Below, piece after piece: positions 8,557-16,666 of a stretch of 64,000 nucleotides of DNA (the stretch's first letter is position 1; each line of letters opens with the position of its first letter). Origin of the DNA: DASVHS01 sp038244815. Lineage in GTDB: Bacteria > Acidobacteriota > Thermoanaerobaculia > Gp7-AA8. A program made the translations under genes and the position numbers. Under the pieces are notes generated by a model. It was not told the DNA's origin, did not search any database, and saw nothing but the letters and a program-made list of their open reading frames with translations. The DNA lies in NCBI GenBank assembly GCA_038244815.1, contig JBBRTB010000007.1, positions 1 through 64,000 of the forward strand. The letters are read 5' to 3'.

Positions 8557-9132
8557 TCATTTTGCGGCGGTCAGGACGAGATGTGCGCGCCGATTCTGCG
8601 CAAATGCCTCTTCGTCGTGACCGTTCACGAACGGACGTTCCTCGCCGTAGCTGATCGTTTGAATGAGGCTCCCATCGACACCCAGGGCAGAGAGGTATTC
8701 CTTGGCCTGCCATGCCCGATGATCGCCGAGCGCCAGGTTGTAGGCCTCCGTTCCGCGCTCGTCGCAGTGACCTTCGACGAGGAGGTGGAACGTCTGATGG
8801 TGATCGCGCATCCATGCGGCCGAGGAGGTGAGATTCTGCTGCGCGTCGCTGGTCAGGACCGAGGAGTCGAACGCGAAGAACGCGTCGCGCAGGAGTCCTT
8901 TCTGGCGGGCCAGCAACGTCGCTTCTGCCGGATCGGTCCCGAAATCGTCCTCTGGACTGGTGGGCGCGATGAAGTCCTGGGTGGGCGCTTCGACGCGGAC
9001 GACCGGCGCCTCGACGACAGCCGGCGGCGCCACGGCCGGCGCAGCGGCGGCTTTCTGATGCGAGCGGCATCCGGCCGAGGCGAGCGCGCAACAGAGCAGA
9101 ACGGCTCCGGCGCTGAAATTCAATTTCGACAT
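8557..9132 (-). CDS. pal: Peptidoglycan-associated lipoprotein (Pal/OmpA C-terminal family)
   Basis: Outer-membrane lipoprotein that binds peptidoglycan and, in the family, works with TolB in envelope constriction and integrity. From ATG 9132 it has a signal peptide with a lipobox-like end (ALASAGC, Cys22), a short Ala/Pro-rich spacer, and a C-terminal OmpA-like domain with FAFDSSVLTSDAQ, VEGHCDERGTEAYNLALGDHRA and a closing NRRAHLVL segment. I chose 9132 over the upstream in-frame ATG at 9195 because AAGGAG lies 7 nt before it and the signal peptide then has normal length (191 residues in total). No tolB or other tol gene is in the window, so the gene is separated from its usual cluster. An AT-rich dyad lies in its 5' region. 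Confidence 0.88.
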   Translation of the reverse strand: MSKLNFSAGAVLLCCALASAGCRSHQKAAAAPAVAPPAVVEAPVVRVEAPTQDFIAPTSPEDDFGTDPAEATLLARQKGLLRDAFFAFDSSVLTSDAQQNLTSSAAWMRDHHQTFHLLVEGHCDERGTEAYNLALGDHRAWQAKEYLSALGVDGSLIQTISYGEERPFVNGHDEEAFAQNRRAHLVLTAAK

Positions 9133-9171
9133 GGTGTTTCTCCTTTTTGAGTCTTGGTCTACTCGTTCATT

Positions 9172-9189
9172 TATATTGGTCTCAATATA
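9172..9189. promoter_or_regulatory. AT-rich dyad upstream of pal
   Basis: A perfect dyad TATATTG-GTCT-CAATATA lies 40-57 nt upstream of the chosen pal start. On the minus strand it also provides TATAAA/TATATT-like -10 sequences. It could be an operator overlapping the promoter. No -35 box is clear. Confidence 0.4.
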
Positions 9190-9284
9190 CATCATCCGTG
9201 GACTTTACGGGCCTCTGTGGCCATTTTCATCGTGCTGATCCGGCAGGCGGGAAACTCGCCGGCTGACCACGCCTGATCAGGTCG

Positions 9285-9761
9285 TCAGCGGAGCGTGTAC
9301 CCGGCGCCCAGGACCAGGCCGTAGAGCGCGTGGGCAGCGATGACGATGATCGGCGTCATGCGGCCGTAGTTCGTGCAGAGAAATCCGGGCGGTTCGAGCA
9401 GGCGCGTCGGTTCCGGACCGCGGGAGTCGGAGACCATCCGCGGATGCACTCCCGGCAGCAGCGGCAGAATCGCCACGACCACCACGAATCCCTGGAGGAG
9501 ACCGAAACTCAGTCCCAGCCACCATGTGGCCCGTTGCATCTGCTCGAAGAACAGCGCGAAGACGACGGCGAAGCACCAGCCGATGGCCGTGTGCAGCGCG
9601 TAACCGATCACTTTGGCGCGATCGCGATGGCTCGTGACCATCGTCCCGATGATGAACGGCATGTCGATCCGCGTCCATCCGAGCGACTGTCCGATCAGAA
9701 TGACCGTCGTCAGCACCAGCGTGGCCGCGAATCCCCACAACAGGATCGACAGGAGGTTCAC
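9285..9761 (-). CDS. Small integral membrane protein of unknown function
   Basis: A 158-residue protein with about four hydrophobic segments (SILLWGFAATLVLTTVILIG, YALHTAIGWCFAVVFALFF, WWLGLSFGLLQGFVVVVAIL, and a C-terminal IIVIAAHALYGLVLGAG) and no recognised domain. It starts with GTG, which overlaps the stop of the upstream iron-permease-like gene (GTGA), with GGGAG about 8 nt before it. The two are therefore translationally coupled. Function unknown. Confidence 0.7.
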   Translation of the reverse strand: MNLLSILLWGFAATLVLTTVILIGQSLGWTRIDMPFIIGTMVTSHRDRAKVIGYALHTAIGWCFAVVFALFFEQMQRATWWLGLSFGLLQGFVVVVAILPLLPGVHPRMVSDSRGPEPTRLLEPPGFLCTNYGRMTPIIVIAAHALYGLVLGAGYTLR

Positions 9762-10258
9762 TGGGCGTGCTCCCGCCTGGCGCGCCGTGCTTTGCGACGA
9801 TCGCGTTTGAAGGCATGGCGCGCCTCCGCCTCCTCGATGGAATGCGATTCGGTGACGCTGCGATCCGTCTTGGCCATCTGGGCCAGCCGCCGGTAGTGAA
9901 TGTGAAGCACCTTCAAGTCTTCCTCGGAGAGATCTTCCACGGAGATCAGCCGGTTGCTCGCTCCATCGAGCGCCGCCACGATCTCATTCAATTTCAGTTG
10001 CACCGCCAGTGCGTCCTTGTTCTGCTCGCGCTGGATGAGGAACACCATCAGGAACGTCACGATCGTCGTCCCGGTGTTGATGACCAGTTGCCACGTGTTC
10101 GAATATCTGAAGAGCGGGCCGGTAAGACCCCAGACCACCACCACGCCCATGGCCGCCACGAACGCCGTGGTCGATCCCGACTTCTGTGAGACCCAGCTCG
10201 CGAATCGCGAGAGCAGGCCTGACACTCCGCCAGGTTTTGGCGCCCGTCGCTCTTCCAT
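9758..10258 (-). CDS. Low-affinity iron permease family protein
   Basis: A 166-residue membrane protein resembling the bacterial low-affinity iron permease (Fet4-like) family. It has an N-terminal Arg/Pro-rich tail, then two close hydrophobic helices (TTAFVAAMGVVVVWGLTGPLF and the segment after NTWQLVINTGTT, which contains VTFLMVFLIQREQNKD, the most typical stretch of the family), then a charged helix with LNEIVAALDGASNRLISVEDLSEEDL and a very basic C-terminus. ATG 10258 was chosen because GGAGG lies about 7 nt upstream; the longer open frame above it is antisense to the SDR gene. Actual iron transport by these short bacterial forms is not established. Confidence 0.82.
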   Translation of the reverse strand: MEERRAPKPGGVSGLLSRFASWVSQKSGSTTAFVAAMGVVVVWGLTGPLFRYSNTWQLVINTGTTIVTFLMVFLIQREQNKDALAVQLKLNEIVAALDGASNRLISVEDLSEEDLKVLHIHYRRLAQMAKTDRSVTESHSIEEAEARHAFKRDRRKARRARREHAQ

Positions 10259-10336
10259 GGTCCACCTCCACGGCCGAGGACGGTTCAATGACGGTGCCAT
10301 CTCGTGTGGGAGTGTCTTTTGCTTGGACATCCGCCC

Positions 10337-11329
10337 ATGAACGAACCTGAAGTCGTCGTCATTACAGGAGCTTCGGCGGGTGTGGGGCGCGCCACCGCGC
10401 GGGCGTTCGGCAAGCGAAAAGCGAGAGTGGGATTGATCGCCCGCGGCCGCGATGGGCTGGAGGGAGCGAAGCGCGAGATCGAGTCCGCGGGAGGCCAGGC
10501 CATCGTGCTTCCGCTCGATGTCTCCGATCACAAGGCGCTGGACCAGGCAGCGGACGATGTCGAGAGCGCCTTCGGTCCCATCGACGTCTGGGTCAACAAC
10601 GCCATGCTGTCGGTCTTCTCGCCGATCATGGAGATGAAACCGGAGGAGTACAAACGCGTCACCGAAGTCACGTACCTCGGATACGTCTACGGGACGCTGT
10701 CCGCGCTCAGGAGGATGAAGCCGCGCGACCATGGCTCGATCGTGCAGGTCGGCTCCGCGCTCGCATACCGCGGCATCCCCCTGCAGTCGGCATATTGCGC
10801 GGCCAAACACGCCATCCAGGGATTTCATGACTCGCTGCTCACGGAGTTGATTCACGACGGCAGCAGGGTGAGGGTGGTCATGGTGCAGATGCCAGCACTG
10901 AACACGCCTCAGTTCCGCTGGGTCAGGAGCAGGCTTCCGCGCAAGGCCCAGCCGGTGCCGCCGATCTTCCAGCCCGAAGTCGCGGCCGAGGCCATCGTGT
11001 GGGCCGCGTATTGCGACAGGCGTGAGGTGAATGTGGGATGGCCAACGGTCAAAGCAGTGTGGGGAAACAACATTGCTCCCGGCTATGCCGATCACTACCT
11101 GGCCAGGCACGGATATGACGGACAGATGATCGACGAACCGGAGGATCCGGATCGTCCCGACAATCTCTGGGCGCCGCTGCCCGGTGACGCCGGGGCGCAC
11201 GGCGTGTTCGACGATCGCGCCCATCCCTATAGCGTCGATCTGGAGCTCAATCAGCGCCGGCCGTGGATTCTGGCGGGGGCCGCGGCGTTGCTGCTGGCCG
11301 GCCTGGCTACGATGGCGTCTCGCCGATGA
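10337..11329 (+). CDS. Short-chain dehydrogenase/reductase with C-terminal membrane helix
   Basis: A 330-residue classical SDR oxidoreductase. It has the dinucleotide-binding TGASAGVG motif near the N-terminus, NNAM in place of the usual NNAG, the catalytic Ser in VGSALAYRG and the YxxxK pair in YCAAK. Residues after about 240 are a long extension ending in a hydrophobic helix (PWILAGAAALLLAGLATMA), so the enzyme is probably membrane-tethered. ATG 10337 was preferred to the in-frame ATG at 10304. It is divergent from the iron-permease gene. Its 3' end overlaps the convergent HD-GYP gene by 23 nt. The substrate is unknown. Confidence 0.85.
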   Translation: MNEPEVVVITGASAGVGRATARAFGKRKARVGLIARGRDGLEGAKREIESAGGQAIVLPLDVSDHKALDQAADDVESAFGPIDVWVNNAMLSVFSPIMEMKPEEYKRVTEVTYLGYVYGTLSALRRMKPRDHGSIVQVGSALAYRGIPLQSAYCAAKHAIQGFHDSLLTELIHDGSRVRVVMVQMPALNTPQFRWVRSRLPRKAQPVPPIFQPEVAAEAIVWAAYCDRREVNVGWPTVKAVWGNNIAPGYADHYLARHGYDGQMIDEPEDPDRPDNLWAPLPGDAGAHGVFDDRAHPYSVDLELNQRRPWILAGAAALLLAGLATMASRR

Positions 11330-12395
11330 GGCGGACGAAACCTGCAACGAGCACGGGGTCGTAGAACGTCTCCGCGCGTTTCTTCAGAATCTCCAGAGCG
11401 CTCGACCGCATCAGAGGCTGTTGGTACGGACGAACGGTGGACATGGCGTCGTAGGCATCGGCGATCGAGGTCATGCGGCTGGCCAGATTGGGAACGCGGG
11501 GTGTGCGCAGGATGGGGTAGGCGGGGTTGCCGTCGTAACGCAGGTGATGCTCGAATGCCACGATCGCGGTCAGGGGCAGAGATCCTTCCATTCCGCTGAG
11601 ATACCACGAGCCCTGCTCGGCGTGACTCTGCATGGTGCTCCACTCCTCACCCTCGAGCTTGCCGGGCTTGTTCAGAACATCCAGCGGAACGAGAAGCTTG
11701 CCGATATCGTGAAGCAGGCCGGCCATGCCGAAGGCATGGAGCATGGTGCCCTGGATTCCGAAGGCGCGGGCCTGAGCCAGGACGAGCATCGATACGTTGA
11801 CCGAGTGCACGAACGTGTACTCGTCGTGTTCCCGGAGCCGCGAAAGCGGGAGGATCTGCCGGGTGGTGCGCGAAAGCGCGTCGATGAAGCTCCAGACCAT
11901 CTCGTCCATCATCGACGCCGGAAGCCTGCGCTCCGTGCGGAAGCGGGCAAACGATTCCCGCACCACCTCCAGTTGATCGAGCGAGATCCCGCGCTTCTCT
12001 CCGGAGTCTTCCTCCTCGTCGACCGCCAGCTCGACGCGTCCGATGATGACGTGACGCATCGACGGCGGAGGCGCGCCCACGGCCAGAAAGGAGATGAGCT
12101 GGTCCGTCTCGGCGGCGTCGAGACCGGCCGCCAGCGTGAGACGCTCCACGCCGTGCCGGTGCAGAATGTCGATGAACTGACGGTTGGAGAGCGTCGCTTT
12201 TCGATGCACTTCCTGCTCGATGACGAGATCGTCGCCGACGATGAGGAACGTGAGCGACTCGCCGCCGATGGCGGAGATCATCCGGCGAACGGCGGTCACG
12301 GTGTCCTCGACCGAGCGCGTGACCCGGGGATGATTCGCCGGATACAGCGTGCGGGTGTTCACCGCCGACGCGATCTGAACGATGATCTGTTCCAT
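11307..12395 (-). CDS. HD-GYP-type phosphohydrolase with degenerate GYP motif
   Basis: A 362-residue protein. Residues 1-130 form a domain that also occurs in the neighbouring HEAT protein (YPANHP at 18-23). Residues 190-350 form an HD-GYP domain, which in the family hydrolyses cyclic di-GMP: HDIGK (229-233), LNKPGKL, SHAEQG, the HH pair 283-284 and DAYDAM are all present. The name-giving motif reads DGNPAYP instead of DGxGYP, so the Gly is replaced by Ala. Metal ligands look intact, so activity is likely but specificity is uncertain. ATG 12395 abuts an inverted-repeat element, and no Shine-Dalgarno sequence is visible. It is probably co-transcribed with the upstream HEAT gene. Confidence 0.85.
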   Translation of the reverse strand: MEQIIVQIASAVNTRTLYPANHPRVTRSVEDTVTAVRRMISAIGGESLTFLIVGDDLVIEQEVHRKATLSNRQFIDILHRHGVERLTLAAGLDAAETDQLISFLAVGAPPPSMRHVIIGRVELAVDEEEDSGEKRGISLDQLEVVRESFARFRTERRLPASMMDEMVWSFIDALSRTTRQILPLSRLREHDEYTFVHSVNVSMLVLAQARAFGIQGTMLHAFGMAGLLHDIGKLLVPLDVLNKPGKLEGEEWSTMQSHAEQGSWYLSGMEGSLPLTAIVAFEHHLRYDGNPAYPILRTPRVPNLASRMTSIADAYDAMSTVRPYQQPLMRSSALEILKKRAETFYDPVLVAGFVRLIGETPS

Positions 12396-12396
12396 T

Positions 12397-12564
12397 CTAG
12401 TGGAGTGTAACGGCAGAATCGGGACCACCTGGCTTGGTCTCAACGCCGCGAGCTTGGTTGCGCCTCCTCAGCATAGTCCCCGCTATTCTTGCGTCGGCGC
12501 GCCTTGCTCGCATCGCCGATCCTCTGCGCCATCTGGTCCCGATTCTGCCGTTACACTCCACTAG
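12397..12564. repeat. 168-bp inverted-repeat element (MITE-like) with perfect 31-bp arms
   Basis: The left arm 12397-12427 and right arm 12534-12564 are perfect reverse complements over 31 bp, beginning CTAGTGGAGTGTAACGGC, and the match resumes for 4 bp after two mismatches. The inner 106 bp carry no ORF. The element exactly fills the gap between the stop of the HEAT gene (its TAG lies inside the right arm) and the start of the HD-GYP gene. No transposase is nearby. Confidence 0.85.
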
Positions 12565-14750
12565 GTTTTCGAGAGCCTCCTGCAGAGAATGCGAATATCG
12601 GGATCGCGCGACCGCAACCCGCGCTCGACGTAGGCGGCACGAACCTCGGGAGGATAGGCCGAGAGAGAGTCGAACGCCGCCAGGCGCTCGGAGCGGGCCG
12701 GCCATGGCAGCAGCGGCGTGCTGAACAGATGCTGCATCCGGGGGAGTGCCGCGGGCTCGGCCAACTCTCCCAGCGCCTTGATGGCCAGGATGCGCAACGA
12801 GCGGCGTGCGCCGAACCAGTCGCGTCCGGCCAGAATCTGCAGCAGCGGCTCGACAGCCTCGCGGATGCCGTAGTTGCCGACGAGGGCGATGGCCGTCTCG
12901 GCCATCTTCCGGTCCCGATCGTTGATCGCTTCCTCGAGCAGGATCTTCGGCACGGTGACGTCTGAAGCGAGGAGGGTCTTGATGGCCTCGAGGCGAACGC
13001 GCAGATCGGGATGCCGGGCCAGCTTCTCGATTTCCGGCAGCGAGGAGCGGTCGTTGACGCTGCGCAGGAGCAGGATCATGTTGCGCACCACGTACCACCG
13101 TTCATCGCCGAGAAAATGGATGACCTCCGGCACGATGCCAGGGCCGAGCGAGCAGACGAGATCGAAAAGCCGCCGCCGTCGCGAGCGATTCTCTTCTTCC
13201 GACAGTGCCAGCAGCAGGTTGCGGGTGGCAGCGGCTCCCAGGGCGTCGAGCAGCGCGTGAATCGTGGCAGCCTTCTCCGCGGGTACGTTGGCCAGAGAGT
13301 CGACCAGCAGTTGCACGATCTCCGTGCCTCCCAGGCGAGCCATCGACTCATCAATCGAGTTCTGCAGCGCCTCGTTCGGAGTCTCCATGGCCATCTCCCG
13401 CAACCGGCCGGCCACCTCCAGAGCATCGGCGAACTGTCCGGCCATCACCTCGGTCGTGAACACGGTCTCGATGCGGGCGAGCAGTGGGCGGGAATCGCGC
13501 GACGCTCCGTGTCGGGACAACAACTCGAAGATCGTGGCGCTGAGCTGCCGTTCGATGGCGTCGGGCGCGACCGTCTCCACGCGCGTGCCCAGCGCGTCGG
13601 TCGCCTCGACGACGCCCTCCCACCGCCGCGGCACTTTGATGGACGTGTCCCGGAGGAGCGCTTTGTGGTCGGGAGGGTTGAATCGGTCGATGTCGTCGTC
13701 GGCGAACAGCTCCAGCAGCTCGCCGACCAGCCCCGGCGGAGCGGGCGGAAGCTCATCGTCTTTGTGCTCGAGCGAGGCCAGCGACTGCAGCAGCAGCATC
13801 GCGTGCGAGGAGAGAGTGCCGGCGGCGGCGAGGTGACGCAGGGCCTCGAGCATCTCATCGTTCGTGAGCGACGATGCCAGCTCGCGCAGAAGCGCACCGG
13901 CCGATTCGTCGCTCGAGAGCGGACGCATGATCGACTGCACGATCGCCCCTCGCAGCGGTTCCGGCATGGTGCGTAACAGCTGGATGACCTGCTGCACGGA
14001 CAGCTGCCTGCGCAAGCCGGTCGCGGAGGCGATGTGCGCGCCGATGGCTTCGGCCACTCGGGCGCCGGTCTCACCGTTCACGCCGCCGCGGCGGGGGTTG
14101 AGCCGTATTCCGAATGTCGAGTCGGGATCGAACTGGGCGCTGTCATCCGCACTGTCGATGTAGCGGAGCATCATCGCGGACAGCTCGTCGACCGAGCGGA
14201 TGTCGCTGCTCAGGAGTTGCTGCGACTTCGGCGACAGCTCCTGGCCGGCCACGAGAGCGTGCAGGATTTCGTCCCAGAGCGACTCGCGCTTCGGCGGGGC
14301 CGGCGCCAGCTCGTCGGTCACGCGCACGGTGGAGTAGTCGACCTGCTGCAGGTTGATGTTGACCACGCCCTCCGCGGTCAGGGCCTCCCACATCGGTCTG
14401 CTCGATTCGTCCGGCATGCCGCTGAGCATGCCCAGGAATCTCTCGAGATCCTCCTCGGTCGTTTCCGCAGCCATCCGCACCACGGCGATGCGACGCGAGT
14501 AGAGGGCCTGAGCGAACTTCTGCGCCTGGGTGGTGTCGATCTTCTCGGGCCCGTAGAGGATTCCGTCGGCGGCGATGCCGAGAACCATCTCGCCGCCCGG
14601 GCCGCGAAGCTCGTTGAAGGCGCGGAAGGCCGCGGCGAGCGATCCGGCCAGCGCAGGATGTCCGGGAGGGTAGGCGCCGAGATTCTTCCAGGCCAACGCC
14701 ATGGACCGGATAAACCCGGCGACTTCGTTGCTCGCGGGAAGCCTTGTCAC
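12561..14750 (-). CDS. Large HEAT-repeat-type protein, unknown function
   Basis: A 729-residue soluble protein with no signal peptide. Residues 1-110 are a domain shared with the downstream HD-GYP protein (YPPGHP at 27-32, then AAETTEEDLERFLGML). The middle is helical and poorly conserved. The last roughly 250 residues look like HEAT/armadillo-type helical pairs (GTEIVQLLVDSLANVP, DERWYVVRNMILLLRSVND, HPDLRVRLEAIKTLLASD, RSLRILAIKALGELAEPAAL), a fold used for protein-protein contact. Gene order and the shared N-terminal domain suggest it partners the HD-GYP enzyme, perhaps as its scaffold or input subunit; that role is inference. Confidence 0.8.
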   Translation of the reverse strand: MTRLPASNEVAGFIRSMALAWKNLGAYPPGHPALAGSLAAAFRAFNELRGPGGEMVLGIAADGILYGPEKIDTTQAQKFAQALYSRRIAVVRMAAETTEEDLERFLGMLSGMPDESSRPMWEALTAEGVVNINLQQVDYSTVRVTDELAPAPPKRESLWDEILHALVAGQELSPKSQQLLSSDIRSVDELSAMMLRYIDSADDSAQFDPDSTFGIRLNPRRGGVNGETGARVAEAIGAHIASATGLRRQLSVQQVIQLLRTMPEPLRGAIVQSIMRPLSSDESAGALLRELASSLTNDEMLEALRHLAAAGTLSSHAMLLLQSLASLEHKDDELPPAPPGLVGELLELFADDDIDRFNPPDHKALLRDTSIKVPRRWEGVVEATDALGTRVETVAPDAIERQLSATIFELLSRHGASRDSRPLLARIETVFTTEVMAGQFADALEVAGRLREMAMETPNEALQNSIDESMARLGGTEIVQLLVDSLANVPAEKAATIHALLDALGAAATRNLLLALSEEENRSRRRRLFDLVCSLGPGIVPEVIHFLGDERWYVVRNMILLLRSVNDRSSLPEIEKLARHPDLRVRLEAIKTLLASDVTVPKILLEEAINDRDRKMAETAIALVGNYGIREAVEPLLQILAGRDWFGARRSLRILAIKALGELAEPAALPRMQHLFSTPLLPWPARSERLAAFDSLSAYPPEVRAAYVERGLRSRDPDIRILCRRLSKT

Positions 14751-14843
14751 ATCAATATCTTAACGGGTGGTCCGGCCGTTTCACGCATCATTCACGGTGG
14801 ACGAACGCTCGACGGTGGTTCCCTCGGGCAATCTATCCGGGAC

Positions 14844-15089
14844 ATGAGACTCACTCCGGAAGAGATGGACCTGTTCCACGCCGCCTGCGCCGATCCGCGC
14901 AACGAAGCCGCGCAGGAGCTGCTGAACCTTTTCGCCGTGGAGCATCCCATCGACGTCATTCTGCAGCTCCCCAGCGTTCCTCTCGGTCTGCTCGCGGAAC
15001 TGGTAAGCCATCTGTGGCGGGCCATCAACACGGAGCACCGCAGACGCACCGGGTGCGACCTCGTGCTCGTCGACGACGCAGTGGCCTGA
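14844..15089 (+). CDS. Small conserved-looking hypothetical protein
   Basis: An 81-residue acidic, helical protein (MRLTPEEMDLFHAACADP at the start, ending in CDLVLVDDAVA) divergent from the HEAT gene. The longer open frame upstream of this ATG is antisense to the HEAT gene and not credible. No strong ribosome binding site is seen. No family was recognised and the function is unknown. Confidence 0.5.
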   Translation: MRLTPEEMDLFHAACADPRNEAAQELLNLFAVEHPIDVILQLPSVPLGLLAELVSHLWRAINTEHRRRTGCDLVLVDDAVA

Positions 15090-15093
15090 ACCG

Positions 15094-15294
15094 TCAGCCG
15101 GCGGTCGCTCTCTTTTTGTGATCGTCTTCGATCTCGCCGGGCGGTTCGTGCACGCCGAAGCGCTCCTTCGACGCATCAAGGAAACACTCCCCGCACAGAG
15201 GAACGTCCTCGAAGAGAACGGCTGCGTCCTTGCGGCAGCGGCCGCAGCGCTGATGGAGCGGAACCGGACGCCACCGAAAAAGTTCTTTCCCCAT
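15094..15294 (-). CDS. Small zinc-ribbon-like protein
   Basis: A 66-residue protein with two CxxC knuckles 17 residues apart (RCGRCRKD and PLCGECFLD), which fits a single zinc ribbon, followed by a charged tail ending KKRATAG. ATG 15294 has GAGGTGG about 6 nt upstream, which supports translation. It converges on the 81-residue gene with a 4-nt gap. Role unknown; small zinc ribbons often bind nucleic acid or act as assembly factors. Confidence 0.55.
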   Translation of the reverse strand: MGKELFRWRPVPLHQRCGRCRKDAAVLFEDVPLCGECFLDASKERFGVHEPPGEIEDDHKKRATAG

Positions 15295-15438
15295 CAGGCC
15301 ACCTCGCACTGGTGCGTGATGACCGACGCATCGATCGAACACAGCCGCTACACGACCGCCTCGATCCGCATCGCCAGCTCGCACGCTCCCGAATTTGCAC
15401 CGGATCAGAGGATCGGACGAGAACGTCCGGCATCGCGT

Positions 15439-15717
15439 TTACAAAGGCCGGCTCGTCTCCGCGCCAGCAGGTTTGGGCCGTCGCCACACCAATGACAGCA
15501 ATCCGTAGGTGACCAAACCCCAGAACGCCACGTTCAGCACGATCAGCAGGACGACGATGGCCGACCGGATTGCGAAAGGGTATTCGGCGAAACCGGTGTG
15601 ACCGAACACGAGGTCGATGGCGGTGAACGCCGGCCAGGCCGGCCAGGCCCATGGGCCATACCAGGCGAAGAGCGTCACGGCCAGGCCGGAGAGTGAGGCG
15701 ATGAACCCGCGGCTCAT
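15439..15717 (-). CDS. Small hypothetical membrane protein
   Basis: A 92-residue protein with two or three hydrophobic segments (SLSGLAVTLFAWYGPWAWPAW and SAIVVLLIVLNVAFWGLVTY) and a basic, Pro-rich C-terminus. Its ATG overlaps the stop of msrA (ATGA), so it is translationally coupled to the exported methionine sulfoxide reductase. No family was recognised. Confidence 0.6.
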   Translation of the reverse strand: MSRGFIASLSGLAVTLFAWYGPWAWPAWPAFTAIDLVFGHTGFAEYPFAIRSAIVVLLIVLNVAFWGLVTYGLLSLVWRRPKPAGAETSRPL

Positions 15718-16346
15718 CGCGGACGCGCGCTTCCCCAGATCTTGTCCAGTACGTAATCGCGCCCGCAGTTCAACCGGTAAAACCGGTAACGAACCGGATT
15801 CTTCTTGTAGTAGTCCTGGTGGTACTCCTCCGCCGCGTAAAAGTAACCGGCGGGCAGCACATCCGTGTAGACCTTGATCCGCTTCCGCAGAGCCGCTTTC
15901 GAAGCCTCGGCCAGGCGCTTCTGCTCCGCGTCGTGGTAGAAGATCGCCGACCGGTACTGTGGCCCCTCATCGCAGAACTGGCCGCCGTTGTTGGTGGGGT
16001 CGATGTTGTGCCAGAAGACGTCGAGCAGCCGGGCGTAGCCGATCTGCCTGGGGTCGTAGAGGATCTCGACCGACTCGCGGTGCCCGGTCCCTCCCGCGGA
16101 GACTGCCTCGTAAGTCGGATCCCGGGTCTGGCCTCCGGCGTAGCCGGAGGTGACCTTGACGACGCCTTTGAGCTCGTCGAACGGATGGACCATGCACCAG
16201 AAGCAGCCGCCCGCAAATGTCGCCTTTGCAAGTCCTTGCGGCGCGGGAGGTGTCGGTGCGGCGGAGGAGGGTCGCACCACCAACAGCACGGCCAGGCATG
16301 CGGCAAGGCCGGCGAGGGCCAAGAGTTTCCATCGCATCTCATCCAT
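15714..16346 (-). CDS. msrA: Exported peptide-methionine (S)-S-oxide reductase
   Basis: MsrA reduces methionine-S-sulfoxide in oxidised proteins. The catalytic motif GCFWC is present (Cys48 nucleophile, Cys51 beside it), with the expected downstream segments VVKVTSGYAGG, TGHRESVEILYDP, FWHNIDPT, QYRSAIFYH and EEYHQDY. An N-terminal hydrophobic segment (WKLLALAGLAACLAVLLVV) after a short charged start indicates export to the periplasm or anchoring. ATG 16346 was chosen over an upstream in-frame GTG at 16376; GAGG lies 10 nt before it. A small membrane protein gene overlaps its stop. Confidence 0.9.
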   Translation of the reverse strand: MDEMRWKLLALAGLAACLAVLLVVRPSSAAPTPPAPQGLAKATFAGGCFWCMVHPFDELKGVVKVTSGYAGGQTRDPTYEAVSAGGTGHRESVEILYDPRQIGYARLLDVFWHNIDPTNNGGQFCDEGPQYRSAIFYHDAEQKRLAEASKAALRKRIKVYTDVLPAGYFYAAEEYHQDYYKKNPVRYRFYRLNCGRDYVLDKIWGSARPR

Positions 16347-16440
16347 TAGATGTAGCCTCAGCGGGAAGAGTTTCACGACGAGCGGGTGTGACTTTGCCGC
16401 GTTCGTGGTACTCCTTTAACCAGGGGAGGGGTGTCGGCGC

Positions 16441-16641
16441 GTGCGGTTTATCTGCGAATGGTGTCATGAGAACATCTCCATCGGCGACAGGCAAAAGCCG
16501 TACGACGAGATCTTTGCTCATTTCAGCGCCTGCCCGCGGCGTTCGCCGCTGACGACCCAGGAGCAGGTCGCCGGTCTGGCTGCGCACATCACCTCGATGG
16601 TCTCGGACCGGGAAGAGAAGCGGATGCGCCAGGCCGGCTGA
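16441..16641 (+). CDS. Small zinc-finger-like hypothetical protein
   Basis: A 66-residue protein whose N-terminal half has CEWC followed by HFSAC, an arrangement able to bind one zinc ion; the rest is helical and charged. GTG start with GGGGAGGGG about 10 nt upstream. It is divergent from msrA, and the MobA-like gene follows after 25 nt on the same strand. Function unknown; the overlapping opposite-strand frame is less convincing. Confidence 0.55.
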   Translation: MRFICEWCHENISIGDRQKPYDEIFAHFSACPRRSPLTTQEQVAGLAAHITSMVSDREEKRMRQAG

Positions 16642-16666
16642 ACGAGACTAAACTCTAGTCAGGGCC

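Noticed and set aside
16339..16587. An 82-codon minus-strand ORF opposite the small zinc-finger-like gene
   Set aside because: It overlaps the msrA leader, lacks a ribosome binding site and has no recognisable pattern, whereas the plus-strand frame has a GGGGAGGGG site and Cys/His spacing.
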